Origin: Archangium sp.
GTDB lineage: Bacteria > Myxococcota > Myxococcia > Myxococcales > Myxococcaceae
DNA length: 57,074 nt
Direction of reading: 5' to 3'
Assembly: GCA_030695565.1 (NCBI GenBank)
Contig: JAUYRZ010000013.1
Location: 1 to 57,074, forward strand
Positions 34,680 through 43,289 of the stretch are shown here, piece after piece. Position 1 is the stretch's first letter; every line of letters begins with the position of its first letter. The position numbers were made by a program, and so were the translations under genes. The notes under the pieces are model-generated. The model saw only the letters and a list, made by a program, of their open reading frames with translations, had not been told where the DNA came from and did not search any database.

Positions 34680-35834
34680 ATGACGGCTCCAACGCGATAC
34701 CGCGCCCTTCGAAAGATCGCCGAAGGTGGTTCGGCCGAGGTGTACCTGGCGGAGCAGGTCGGCGCTGCCGGCTTCAAACGCCCGGTGGTGCTCAAACGCA
34801 TTCGCGCCGAGCTCTACGCCGACGCGGAGTACCGCGAGATGTTGCTGGATGAAGCACGGCTGGCGATGCGGCTGCACCACTCGAACCTGGTCGAGGTGCT
34901 CGACCTGGGTGAGGCCCAGGGCCACTACTTCCTGGTGTTGGAGCTGGTCGACGGCTGGCCCCTGCTGCAGGTGATGAAACGCGCGCGCGACCTGGGCGTG
35001 CCGATACCGCCGTCGTTGGCCGTCTACATCGCGGCGGAGATCTGCCGGGGCCTCGCCTACGCCCACGAACGCAGTGAAGAGGGCCAGCCGCTGGGCATCG
35101 TTCACCGCGACATCTGCCCCAACAACGTGCTGCTCTCGACGCACGCCGAGGTGAAGCTGATCGACTTCGGCATCGCAAGGTCCCGCACCCGGCTCGCGCG
35201 CACCGGCATCGGCCGTACCCGCGGAAAGCCCGCGTGGATGTCGCCGGAGCAGGCCGGCGGCGATCCACTCGACGCGCGCAGCGATCTCTTCTCGGTGGGC
35301 TCGCTGCTGTTCGCGTTGCTCACTGACGTACCGCCGTTCACCGCGGCGAACGATCTCGAGGTGCTCACGCTGGTCTCGAAGTGCCGGTTTCACCCCGAAG
35401 CACTCGCGCGGCCGGGCATCCCTTCGCAGCTGTGCGCGCTCGTGCTCAAGGCGATGTCGAAGCAGCGCGAAGATCGCTTCGCCTCGGCTCAGGAGATGTT
35501 GCATGCCCTGGAAGATCTCCAGCGCACCGTGTTGCCCATCGCCGGCCGCTCTGACCTGCAGAACTTCTTGCGCAGCTTGAGCGAGCGCGACGGCGATACG
35601 GCCATCACGCGGCAGCAGATACCTCCGTCGAGGCCGAGCTCACCGGGGCTGGTGATGTTGTCGGGCGAGCAGACGGTGGTCTTCAACGTGGGCGACGCGC
35701 GAAGACGCGTGGCGCGCTGGGTCGCCGCCGGCATCGCGGTGGCCGGGTTGGCGATGGCGGGTTGGTGGCTCCAGCACGATGTCGCCGCCCGCTTCGACAG
35801 CGTCGGAGTGAGCCCGGTGGTGGTCGAGGACTGA
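34680..35834 (+). CDS. Ser/Thr protein kinase with one membrane helix
   Basis: A 384-residue kinase starting at ATG 34680 (MTAPTRYRALRKIAEGG); a GTG at 34662 is possible. Gly-rich loop IAEGGSAEVY at 13-22, Lys39 in VVLK, catalytic Asp144 in HRDICPNN with Asn149, DFG at 162-164, SPEQ at 188-191. The catalytic-loop Lys is replaced by Cys. A C-terminal membrane helix (about 344-365) puts about 20 residues outside. It is divergent from the repeat protein (154 bases) and otherwise alone. Substrates are unknown. Confidence 0.92.
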   Translation: MTAPTRYRALRKIAEGGSAEVYLAEQVGAAGFKRPVVLKRIRAELYADAEYREMLLDEARLAMRLHHSNLVEVLDLGEAQGHYFLVLELVDGWPLLQVMKRARDLGVPIPPSLAVYIAAEICRGLAYAHERSEEGQPLGIVHRDICPNNVLLSTHAEVKLIDFGIARSRTRLARTGIGRTRGKPAWMSPEQAGGDPLDARSDLFSVGSLLFALLTDVPPFTAANDLEVLTLVSKCRFHPEALARPGIPSQLCALVLKAMSKQREDRFASAQEMLHALEDLQRTVLPIAGRSDLQNFLRSLSERDGDTAITRQQIPPSRPSSPGLVMLSGEQTVVFNVGDARRRVARWVAAGIAVAGLAMAGWWLQHDVAARFDSVGVSPVVVED

Positions 35835-35879
35835 AATCAGTTCTCGGCCATGCCCGAATCGACCCACCCGACCACCCGG

Positions 35880-36773
35880 TTACTGAAGGAACGTGGGCTC
35901 ACACGCGTGACGCGTGCAGCCGTTCTGCCAGCTCACGGTGGAGTACCCCTCGTCGCACGCCGGCACGAAGGCCGCGCAGAACCGGGGCAGCGTGCAGCCA
36001 GACGGCACCACGCAGCGGTTCTCGGTGCGCTCGTACGCAGGCACTTCGGTGTCAGCGCACACCGGCTCGGGCATCTTGGGGCAGCTCACGGTGCGGTCGG
36101 GCAGCTCGACGAACACCTGGCGCGCGACCACGGTGACGTGGCCGTTCTGGCGCACCACCCGGCCTGCCACGATGCCGCGGCCGAACAACACGCGGTTGTG
36201 CACCCACTGCGCCTCGACCAACGAACCGAGCGCCTCGTTCACGTCGATGTCGCTGGCCATGGTGTGGCCGGTGGTGCGGTTGAGCCGGGTGGTGGAGAGG
36301 TTCGCGCAGGGCGTGGTGATGCAGGCGATGCGCGAGGGGAACACCTTGTAGAACTTGTCGTCGGCCTCGAAGGTCTGGCCGGGCAACCCGCGGTACGCCA
36401 GCAACACCTTCAAGGAGCGCGTGTCGAAGCGGTTTTCTTTGGGGCCGAGGCGGCCGAAGAGCACCAGCTCGTTGTCAGGCGCGGTCGCCACCTGCTGCTG
36501 CACTTCGTCGCTCAGGCCCGAGCCGGTGAAGTCGAAGCCGCTCACGTAGCGCTCCTGCATGGTGCTGTTGAGGTCTTTGACCCAGTAGCCGCCACACATG
36601 GGAAACACGCACTTCCGGTAGTCGCGGCGCGCGATGAGGAAGGTGTCTTTGGTGGTCGAGAGCTCGAAGCTGTCGTCGGCCGCCACGTCATCGACGTCGT
36701 TCACCACCGCGTCGCTGGTCGAAACACCACAACCGAACGACAAAACGAGGAGCGCCAGAGCCAGTGATCGCAT
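35880..36773 (-). CDS. DUF6748-like lipoprotein
   Basis: A 297-residue lipoprotein: MRSLALALLVLSFGCG gives a lipobox at Cys15. The mature part has ARRDYRKCVFPMCGGYWVKD near 48-67 and later SRIACITTPCANLSTTRLNR, which I associate with the DUF6748 family of myxobacterial secreted proteins. A C-terminal Cys-rich segment (about 230-297, at least 8 Cys) would form disulphides. The function is unknown; extracytoplasmic by the signal. It is convergent with the kinase, with 45 bases between the stops. Confidence 0.72.
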   Translation of the reverse strand: MRSLALALLVLSFGCGVSTSDAVVNDVDDVAADDSFELSTTKDTFLIARRDYRKCVFPMCGGYWVKDLNSTMQERYVSGFDFTGSGLSDEVQQQVATAPDNELVLFGRLGPKENRFDTRSLKVLLAYRGLPGQTFEADDKFYKVFPSRIACITTPCANLSTTRLNRTTGHTMASDIDVNEALGSLVEAQWVHNRVLFGRGIVAGRVVRQNGHVTVVARQVFVELPDRTVSCPKMPEPVCADTEVPAYERTENRCVVPSGCTLPRFCAAFVPACDEGYSTVSWQNGCTRHACEPTFLQ

Positions 36774-36874
36774 GGTGGGTGCATGTGCGACATAAGCCCA
36801 CCGCCTGTCAAGACCTCACCTTCCAGATTCGAAGGCCCGTCGCTGCGCACGCACTCGGGTTCCGAGCGGCGAGG

Positions 36875-37501
36875 TCAGCTCACCTGACGATTCGGCAGCA
36901 TTTTCAGGGCTGTTTTTTCCCCGCGCCGCGCATCGAGCGCTCCTTCGGCTTCGACCTTCTCCAGCCAGCGGGTGCGTTGGGTGGCGCCGAGCTTCCTCGT
37001 GTCGAACACCAGGGTGCGGCGAATCGGCGCGAAGCCGCAGAAGGCCAGGGTGCCGCGGCCAAAACTGCCCGCGAGCGAGTCGTGATGGGCCAGCCGGTAC
37101 CAGAGGCTCGGGCTGTCCATCGTGGTGAGGTAGCGCGCCGACCTGCCCGCCATCAGGCCGGTGGGCAACGCCTTGCCCTCGAACTTGAACGCCCAGCCGG
37201 GCAGCAGCAAGCGGTCGACGAGGCCCTTCATCACCGCCGGCAAGCCGACCCACCAGGTGGGGAAGACGAAGGTCACGTGGGAAGAGGCGGCCACCGAAGC
37301 GCGCACCTCGGCGAGGTCGGGCTCGTCGGCCATCTCGCCGCGGTAGGCGTGACGCAGCACCGGGTCGAAGCGCAGGGTGTTCACGTCGAAGTGACGCACG
37401 GTGGCCCCCGCACGTTCGGCGCCCTGTTTCCAGGCGGCGGCCAGTGAGGTGTTGAAGGAGTCTTCGACGGGGTGGGCGGTCAACAGGGTCATCAGGGTCA
37501 T
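36875..37501 (-). CDS. NAD(P)H-dependent quinone/flavin oxidoreductase
   Basis: A 208-residue flavodoxin-fold protein (MTLMTLLTAHPVEDSFNTSL). The FMN-binding loop after the first strand (AHPVEDSFN) and FVFPTWWVGLPAVMKGLVDR near 92-111 match NAD(P)H dehydrogenase (quinone)/MdaB-type enzymes that reduce quinones by two electrons. ATG 37501 is used; ATG 37492 is close behind. It is divergent from a LysR-type regulator at 37568, which probably controls it. Confidence 0.87.
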   Translation of the reverse strand: MTLMTLLTAHPVEDSFNTSLAAAWKQGAERAGATVRHFDVNTLRFDPVLRHAYRGEMADEPDLAEVRASVAASSHVTFVFPTWWVGLPAVMKGLVDRLLLPGWAFKFEGKALPTGLMAGRSARYLTTMDSPSLWYRLAHHDSLAGSFGRGTLAFCGFAPIRRTLVFDTRKLGATQRTRWLEKVEAEGALDARRGEKTALKMLPNRQVS

Positions 37502-37546
37502 GGCCCTTGAGTACTCAGCTGGCAGGCTCCATGGCCCCTGCGATGA

Positions 37547-37580
37547 ATGCATGAGACACATGCATCCATGCATGAGGCAT
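37547..37580. promoter_or_regulatory. Repeated ATGCAT elements between oxidoreductase and LysR gene
   Basis: Three ATGCAT hexamers lie at 37547-37552, 37560-37565 and 37568-37573. The last two form the perfect palindrome CATGCATCCATGCATG at 37559-37574. A LysR-type protein would be expected to bind such repeats. The last hexamer contains the ATG chosen as the LysR start, so binding could also block its own translation start. Confidence 0.5.
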
Positions 37581-38452
37581 TGAACTGGGATGATCTGCGA
37601 TTCTTTCTGGCGGCAGCGCAACACGGTGGTTTCGGCGCGGCGGCCCGCAAGCTCGACCAGCAGCAGTCGACGGTGAGCCGGCGGGTGGCGGCGCTGGAGT
37701 CGAAGCTGGGCGCGGCGGTGTTCGACCGCACGGCGGCCGGGCTCACCCTCACGGGCCTGGGGCGGCGGGTGCTCAACGAAGCGCAGGTGATGGAGGCCGC
37801 GCTCCATCGGGTCGCTCACGCGGCCTCAGCCACCGAGAAGGGGGTGGAGGGCGTGGTGCGGGTGGCGATGACCGAGACGCTGGCGTCGGTGTTCGTCATT
37901 CCCCAGGTGTTGCCCGGCCTGCTGGCGGCGCACCCGAAGCTGCGGCTCGACCTGGTCATCGGCAACACCTCGGCGGATCTCGCGCGCCGGGAAGCCGACA
38001 TCGCGGTGCGCTTCTTCTTGATGCCCAGCGGCGACTTGATGACCAGGCGGGTGGCGCGGCTGGAGACCGCGGTGGTGGGTTCGCGCGCGTTGGTAAAGAA
38101 GCTCAGCAAGCTGAAACCGGCGCAGTGGCCCTTCGTGGCGGCCTGGTTGCCGGGTGGTGAGGTGCCGGAAGAAGCGTGGCGAGAAGCGTTCGGGCGCGGG
38201 GAGGTGCGGGTGACCACCAACAGTTTTCACGCGCAGGTCGAAGCGGTGCGTGCGGGCCTGGGCGTGGCGGTGTTGCCGGTCGCGCTCTGCGAGCCGCTGA
38301 CTCTTTCCGTCCTCTCACTCCCGCAGGGCACACCACCGCCCCCTCCGCTGGACACGTACCTGGTCACCCCGCGGGCGTTGCGAAGGGTGCCGCGAGTGGC
38401 CGCGGTCTTCGACGCGTTGGCAACCGCACTGTCCTCCCTCTGTCCGGTGTGA
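37568..38452 (+). CDS. LysR-type transcriptional regulator
   Basis: A 294-residue LysR regulator. The winged HTH (about 3-62) reads NWDDLRFFLAAAQHGGFGAA, then QQSTVSRRVAALE as recognition helix; the effector-binding domain follows with two alpha/beta lobes (VRVAMTETLASVFVIPQV near 92-109, VRAGLGVAVLPVALCEP near 218-234). Start candidates are ATG 37547, ATG 37568 and TTG 37580; I chose 37568. It is divergent from the quinone oxidoreductase, the classic LysR arrangement, and probably responds to a quinone or electrophile. Confidence 0.9.
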   Translation: MHEALNWDDLRFFLAAAQHGGFGAAARKLDQQQSTVSRRVAALESKLGAAVFDRTAAGLTLTGLGRRVLNEAQVMEAALHRVAHAASATEKGVEGVVRVAMTETLASVFVIPQVLPGLLAAHPKLRLDLVIGNTSADLARREADIAVRFFLMPSGDLMTRRVARLETAVVGSRALVKKLSKLKPAQWPFVAAWLPGGEVPEEAWREAFGRGEVRVTTNSFHAQVEAVRAGLGVAVLPVALCEPLTLSVLSLPQGTPPPPPLDTYLVTPRALRRVPRVAAVFDALATALSSLCPV

Positions 38453-38493
38453 AATCCGTGACGCGCTGCACCTTCGTCGGTTACTCGAAGACC

Positions 38494-41265
38494 ATGAGGC
38501 CCCTGCAGCGCACTGACGTCGAAGGTTCCACCGAGAACCGGCCGCTGATCGAAGACATCCGCCTGCTCGGCCGCCTGCTGGGCGCGGTGGTGCGCGAGAA
38601 CGAAGGGCAGAAGGTGTTCGACACGGTCGAGGAGATCCGCCAGCGCTCCGTCGCCGTTCGCCTGGAGAAGGACACCCAGGCCGGCAAGAAGCTCGACACC
38701 CTGCTGGGCCAGCTCAGCGACGACACCGCGGCCAGCGTCATCCGCGCGTTCAGCTACTTCTCGTTCCTGGCCAACATCGCCGAAGACCGGCACACCGCGC
38801 GGCGGCGCGAGGCGCGTGAACTCTCGGGTGAAGCCGACGAGAACACGCTGGCCCCCACCGTGGCCCGGCTCGAGCGCGCCGGGGTGAGCCCGAAACGCAT
38901 CGCCGCGCTGCTGGACCACGCGATCATCTCGCCCGTGCTGACGGCGCACCCCACCGAGGTGCAGCGCCGCAGCATTCTCGACGCCGCGCGCGCCATCGCC
39001 GAGCTGGTGGCACAACGCGACCTGCCTCTGACGCCGCGGCAGCTGGCCCAGAACGAAGCTGCGCTCGCCGGCCGCATCGCTCAGCTCTGGCAGACCCGAA
39101 TGATCCGCACCTCGCGGCTCTCGGTGGCCGACGAGATCGAAAACGCGCTCTCGTATTACCAGTCGACCTTCTTGACCCAGGTGCCGAAGCTGTACGCCGA
39201 GCTCGAGGCGTTGCTGCCCGGCAAGCAGCTCGCGCCGTTCCTGCGCATGGGGAGCTGGATCGGCGGCGATCGCGACGGCAACCCCAACGTCAACGCCGAC
39301 ACCCTGCACCGCGCCTTCTCGCGGCAGACCGAGGTGGCGATTCAGCACTACCTCGGTCAACTCCATCAGCTGGGGGCCGAGCTCTCGATGTCGCTCACCT
39401 TGACCCGCGTCTCGCCCGGCCTGGCGAGGCTGGCGAAGGCCTCGCCGGATCATTCGGAGCACCGCGAAGACGAGCCCTATCGCCGCGCGCTCTCGTACAT
39501 CTACACGCGGCTGGCCGGCACCTTGCGCGCCCTGACCGGAGCGCAGCCGCTGCGGCGCGAGCTGCCCGGTGCCTCGCCGTACACCCTGCCCTCGGAGCTG
39601 CTGGCGGATCTCTCCACGGTGGAGCAGTCGTTGCTCCACCATCACGGCCGCGCGCTGGTGCAGGTGCGGCTGACGTCACTGCGCCGCGCCGTCGAAGTGT
39701 TCGGCTTCCACCTCGCCACGCTCGACCTGCGTCAGAGCAGCGACAAACACGAAGCGGTGGTAGCCGAGCTGCTCGCCGTCGCCCGCGTCGAAGCCGACTA
39801 TGCCGCGCTCGACGAGAAGCGCCGCCGCAAGCTGCTGCTGCGGCTGCTGTCAGAGGCGCGCTCCATTCGGGTGCGGGGCGCTCAGTACTCGGAGCTGACG
39901 CGCGAAGAGCTGCGCATCTTCGAGACGGCGGCCGTGCACGCCAGGCAGCTGGGCCCCCGCGCGCTCGAGCACTGCATCATCTCGCACACCGAAGAAGTCA
40001 GTGACCTGCTCGAGGTGCTGCTGCTCCAGAAGGAGACGGGCCTGATGACCGGCACGCTCGATGGGGACGCCCACGTCGAGATGATCGTGGTGCCGCTCTT
40101 CGAGACCATCGGCGACTTGAGGAAAGCCGCGCAGGTGATGAAGGAGTACTTCGCCCTGCCCGGCATCAGTGAGCTGCTGGAGCGCTCCGCGGGCGAGCAG
40201 GAGATCATGCTCGGCTACTCCGACAGCAACAAAGACGGCGGCGTGTTCACCAGCAACTGGGAGCTGTACCGCGCGGAGCTGGCGCTGCGAGCGCTGTTCG
40301 GTTCGATGAAGACGCCGCTGCGCATGCGCCTCTTCCACGGGCGCGGCGGCACGGTGGGGCGCGGCGGAGGACCCAGCCACGAGGCCATTCTCGCGCAGCC
40401 GGCCGGCACGGTGGGTGGGCAGTTCCGCCTCACCGAGCAGGGCGAAGTGATCGCCTCCAAGTACGCGCACGCGGAGAACGGCCGGCACAACCTCGAGCTC
40501 ATCGTGGCCGGCGTGCTGGAGGCGAGCCTGGGCGCCCGCAGCCCCGAAGCCCCCCAGGAGTTCCTCACCGCCGCCGAAGCGCTCTCGAAGGCAGGCATGA
40601 AGGCCTACCGCTCGTTGGTCTACGAGACGCCCGGTTTCGTCGACACCTTCTACGAAGCGACGCCCATCGCGGAGATCGCCGAGCTGAACATCGGCTCACG
40701 CCCCGCCGCGCGAAAGAAGACCCGGGCCATCGAAGACCTGCGTGCCATTCCGTGGTCGTTCAGCTGGGGCCAGTGCCGGGTCAGCTTGCCGGGTTGGTAC
40801 GGTTTCGGCTCGGCGGTGTCCTCGTACCTGGCCGGCGGCAACAGGAAGAAGCGGCTCGAGCTGCTGCGTCGCATGGCCAGCGAGTGGCGCTTCTTCGGAG
40901 CGCTGTTGTCGAACCTCGACATGGTGATGGCCAAGAGCGACCTGGGCATCGCCGCCCGCTACGCCACGCTGGTCAACGATAAGAAGAACAGCCGCGAAAT
41001 CTTCGGGCGCATTCACGAAGAGTGGCAACGCACCACCGACGCGCTGGCCGCCATCACCGGTCAGACCACCCGGCTGGCCACCAACCCCGCGCTCGCGCTG
41101 TCTTTGAAACACCGCTTCCCGTACATCGACCCGCTCAACTACCTGCAGGTCGAGCTGCTGCGCCGGCTGCGCAAGAGTTCGAAGCAGCCGGTGAGCGAGC
41201 GGGTCAAACGGGCCGTTCACATCAGCATCAACGGCGTGGCCGCCGGCCTGCGAAACAGTGGATGA
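38494..41265 (+). CDS. ppc: Phosphoenolpyruvate carboxylase
   Basis: A 923-residue enzyme carboxylating PEP to oxaloacetate with bicarbonate, feeding the TCA cycle. Catalytic motifs are present: LTAHPTEVQRRS near 149-160 (active-site His), GSWIGGDRDGNPNV near 253-266, GYSDSNKDGGVFTSNW, the glycine-rich FHGRGGTVGRGGGPSHEAI and GTVGGQFRLTEQGEV. It ends in the usual C-terminal helix with NG (SINGVAAGLRNSG). ATG 38494 is chosen because upstream residues in the open frame lie over the LysR gene and are not PEPC-like. The diguanylate cyclase starts 10 bases after its stop. Confidence 0.97.
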   Translation: MRPLQRTDVEGSTENRPLIEDIRLLGRLLGAVVRENEGQKVFDTVEEIRQRSVAVRLEKDTQAGKKLDTLLGQLSDDTAASVIRAFSYFSFLANIAEDRHTARRREARELSGEADENTLAPTVARLERAGVSPKRIAALLDHAIISPVLTAHPTEVQRRSILDAARAIAELVAQRDLPLTPRQLAQNEAALAGRIAQLWQTRMIRTSRLSVADEIENALSYYQSTFLTQVPKLYAELEALLPGKQLAPFLRMGSWIGGDRDGNPNVNADTLHRAFSRQTEVAIQHYLGQLHQLGAELSMSLTLTRVSPGLARLAKASPDHSEHREDEPYRRALSYIYTRLAGTLRALTGAQPLRRELPGASPYTLPSELLADLSTVEQSLLHHHGRALVQVRLTSLRRAVEVFGFHLATLDLRQSSDKHEAVVAELLAVARVEADYAALDEKRRRKLLLRLLSEARSIRVRGAQYSELTREELRIFETAAVHARQLGPRALEHCIISHTEEVSDLLEVLLLQKETGLMTGTLDGDAHVEMIVVPLFETIGDLRKAAQVMKEYFALPGISELLERSAGEQEIMLGYSDSNKDGGVFTSNWELYRAELALRALFGSMKTPLRMRLFHGRGGTVGRGGGPSHEAILAQPAGTVGGQFRLTEQGEVIASKYAHAENGRHNLELIVAGVLEASLGARSPEAPQEFLTAAEALSKAGMKAYRSLVYETPGFVDTFYEATPIAEIAELNIGSRPAARKKTRAIEDLRAIPWSFSWGQCRVSLPGWYGFGSAVSSYLAGGNRKKRLELLRRMASEWRFFGALLSNLDMVMAKSDLGIAARYATLVNDKKNSREIFGRIHEEWQRTTDALAAITGQTTRLATNPALALSLKHRFPYIDPLNYLQVELLRRLRKSSKQPVSERVKRAVHISINGVAAGLRNSG

Positions 41266-41275
41266 TGCGGCCAGC

Positions 41276-42622
41276 ATGATTCCGGCGTCGATTCCCCCCA
41301 ACGAAACCGAGCGCCTCGCCGAGCTGCTCCGGTACCGCGTGCTCGATACGGCCCGCGAACCCGCGTTCGAGCGCATCACCCGCCTCGCCTCCACCTTGCT
41401 CGAGACGCCCATCGCGCTGGTGTCGTTGGTCGACGAGAGCCGCCAGTGGTTCAAGTCGGAGGTGGGCATGGGCGTCGCGCAGACGCCGCGGGAGCTCTCC
41501 TTCTGCGCGCACGCCATCCACGACACGACGACGATGGTGGTGGGCGACACGCACACCGATGCCCGCTTCGCCTCGAACCCGCTGGTGCTGGGCGACCCGA
41601 AGATCCGCTTCTACGCGGGCGCGCCGCTCACCACGCCTCGCGGCTTCAACGTGGGCACGTTGTGCGTGATCGATCGCAAGCCGCGCGTCTTCTCGTCGAA
41701 ACAGGCGCAGGTGCTCGCCGATCTCGCCGCGCTCGCCGTCGACGAGCTGGAGCTGCGGGCCGCGCGCGCGCTGGCCGAACAACGCGCGGCCGTGCTTCAG
41801 CAGACGGTGCTCATCTTCGACAACCTCCCGCAGGGCGTCGTCTTCTTCGACGCGCAGTTCAAGTGCGTCTACGCGAACAAGGCGATGGGCGAGGCCTTCG
41901 ACCTGCCACCCGAACAGATGCTCGGGTGGACGCCGGAGCGCGCCAACACCCACGTGGCCGGGTTGTGCGACGACCCCGACGAGGTGCTCAGCCGCATGCA
42001 GGGGGTGCGCGAGGTGCAGACGGGCGAGAGTCGCAGCAGCATCTTCCTGTTCGCCCGGCCGCGGCCCCGGGTGATGCGCCGCACGCTGCATCGGTTACCC
42101 GACCCGGAGCGCCCGTGGCTCGCCATGTGGACGGACATCAGCCACGAAACGGCCCTGCTGCGCCGCTCCGAGCAAGAAGCGAGCACCGACGCGCTGACCG
42201 GCCTGCCCAATCGGCGCGCCGCGGAGGCCGCGTTGAACACCGCGCTCGCGAGTGGTGCCGCGGTGTCGGTGGCGCTCTTCGACGTCGATCACTTCAAGCG
42301 GGTCAACGACACCTTCGGTCACCCCGTGGGCGACGAGGTGCTTCGCCGGGTGGGGCAGACGCTCGCCGGCATCGCGCGAGGCTCCGACTTCGTGGGCCGC
42401 TGGGGTGGTGAAGAGTTCGTGGCGGTGGTGCGCACCGAGGTCGACGGCGCGCGCGCCATGGCCGAGCGGGTGCGTGCCGCCGTCGAGCTGCTGGAGACCT
42501 CCGCAGGCAAGGTCACGCTCTCTGCCGGCGTCGCCCGGGTCGAGAAGCTGAACGAGCTCGGTGCCGTCGACGCGAAGCTCTACGAAGCCAAGCGTTCCGG
42601 CCGCAACCGCGTGGCGAGCTAA
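41276..42622 (+). CDS. GAF-PAS diguanylate cyclase
   Basis: A 448-residue cytoplasmic protein making c-di-GMP. An N-terminal GAF domain (about 20-165, with VSLVDESRQWFKSEVGM and FYAGAPLTTPRGFNVGTLCV) precedes a PAS-like domain (about 180-300), then GGDEF. The GGDEF A-site reads GGEEF and the I-site RGSD is five residues upstream, so feedback inhibition by c-di-GMP is expected. ATG 41276 lies 10 bases after the PEP carboxylase stop; a GTG at 41258 overlaps it. The GAF domain may bind a nucleotide or metabolite. Confidence 0.93.
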   Translation: MIPASIPPNETERLAELLRYRVLDTAREPAFERITRLASTLLETPIALVSLVDESRQWFKSEVGMGVAQTPRELSFCAHAIHDTTTMVVGDTHTDARFASNPLVLGDPKIRFYAGAPLTTPRGFNVGTLCVIDRKPRVFSSKQAQVLADLAALAVDELELRAARALAEQRAAVLQQTVLIFDNLPQGVVFFDAQFKCVYANKAMGEAFDLPPEQMLGWTPERANTHVAGLCDDPDEVLSRMQGVREVQTGESRSSIFLFARPRPRVMRRTLHRLPDPERPWLAMWTDISHETALLRRSEQEASTDALTGLPNRRAAEAALNTALASGAAVSVALFDVDHFKRVNDTFGHPVGDEVLRRVGQTLAGIARGSDFVGRWGGEEFVAVVRTEVDGARAMAERVRAAVELLETSAGKVTLSAGVARVEKLNELGAVDAKLYEAKRSGRNRVAS

Positions 42623-42631
42623 GGTCGCTCC

Positions 42632-43249
42632 ATGCCTCGAGCCGTCAAGACCAGGCGCGCGCCCAGCCGCCGACCTGCCCAGCGCCCGCGAGAGCGCATT
42701 CTCATCGCGGCCCTGGAGTCCTTCGCCGCTCGCGGCGCGGGCGCCAGCAGCATTCAAGACGTGGCCGACGTCGCGGGCATGAGCAAGCAGGCCCTGCTGC
42801 ACCACTTCCGCAGCAAGGAGCTGCTGCGCGCCGGCGTCTACGAGCTGCTGGCCGCCCGGTTGCGCGATCAACTGCCGGCCGCCGCCGCCGAGCTGGTCAG
42901 CCGTTCGCACGACCGGTACCGCGGGCTGCTCGAGGTGGTGCACCAGCGGTTCGTGGAGAACCCCGAGCTGACCCGCTTCCTGGTGTTCGAGCTGCTCGAG
43001 CGGCCAGACGCGGTGCTGGCGTGGTTGCGCGACGAAGCGGCGCCCTGGCTGGGCCTCATTCGCGGCGTGGTGGCGCAGTCGAAAGACGCCAGCCCCCGGT
43101 TCGACGCGGAGGCCCACCTCACCGTGCTGGGGGTGTTGATGCTGGCCCAGAGCGCCTTGCTCCCCCGAAGTGACCGGCGCTGGCTCAAGCGCATGGACGC
43201 GGCGACCCTGCGCGTGATGTTTCTGGGGAGTCACCTGGCCGCACCCTGA
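42632..43249 (+). CDS. TetR-family transcriptional regulator
   Basis: A 205-residue regulator. The HTH (about 20-70) reads RERILIAALESFAARGAGAS, then VADVAGMSKQALLHHFRSKE, a clear TetR_N pattern. The rest is the helical ligand/dimer domain. Its stop at 43249 is one base from a large palindrome that reaches to the P450 start, so it probably represses the P450 in response to a hydrophobic ligand. It is 9 bases after the diguanylate cyclase. Confidence 0.92.
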   Translation: MPRAVKTRRAPSRRPAQRPRERILIAALESFAARGAGASSIQDVADVAGMSKQALLHHFRSKELLRAGVYELLAARLRDQLPAAAAELVSRSHDRYRGLLEVVHQRFVENPELTRFLVFELLERPDAVLAWLRDEAAPWLGLIRGVVAQSKDASPRFDAEAHLTVLGVLMLAQSALLPRSDRRWLKRMDAATLRVMFLGSHLAAP

Positions 43250-43287
43250 CTTGCCATGCGGTATCGACTTCCTTACCGTATGGCAAG
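43250..43287. promoter_or_regulatory. TetR operator in front of the P450 gene
   Basis: The 14-base arms CTTGCCATGCGGTA (43250-43263) and TACCGTATGGCAAG (43274-43287) are reverse complements at 13 of 14 positions and are separated by 10 bases. The right arm ends 2 bases before the P450 ATG (43290). The size and location fit a TetR-type operator. The overlapping ribosome-site region implies that binding would block both transcription and translation. Confidence 0.72.
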
Positions 43288-43289
43288 CC

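Noticed and set aside
33921-35504. Minus-strand frame of 527 codons across the repeat protein and second kinase
   Set aside because: It overlaps the kinase antisense and the repeat protein in another frame; composition is Arg/Gln/His-rich.
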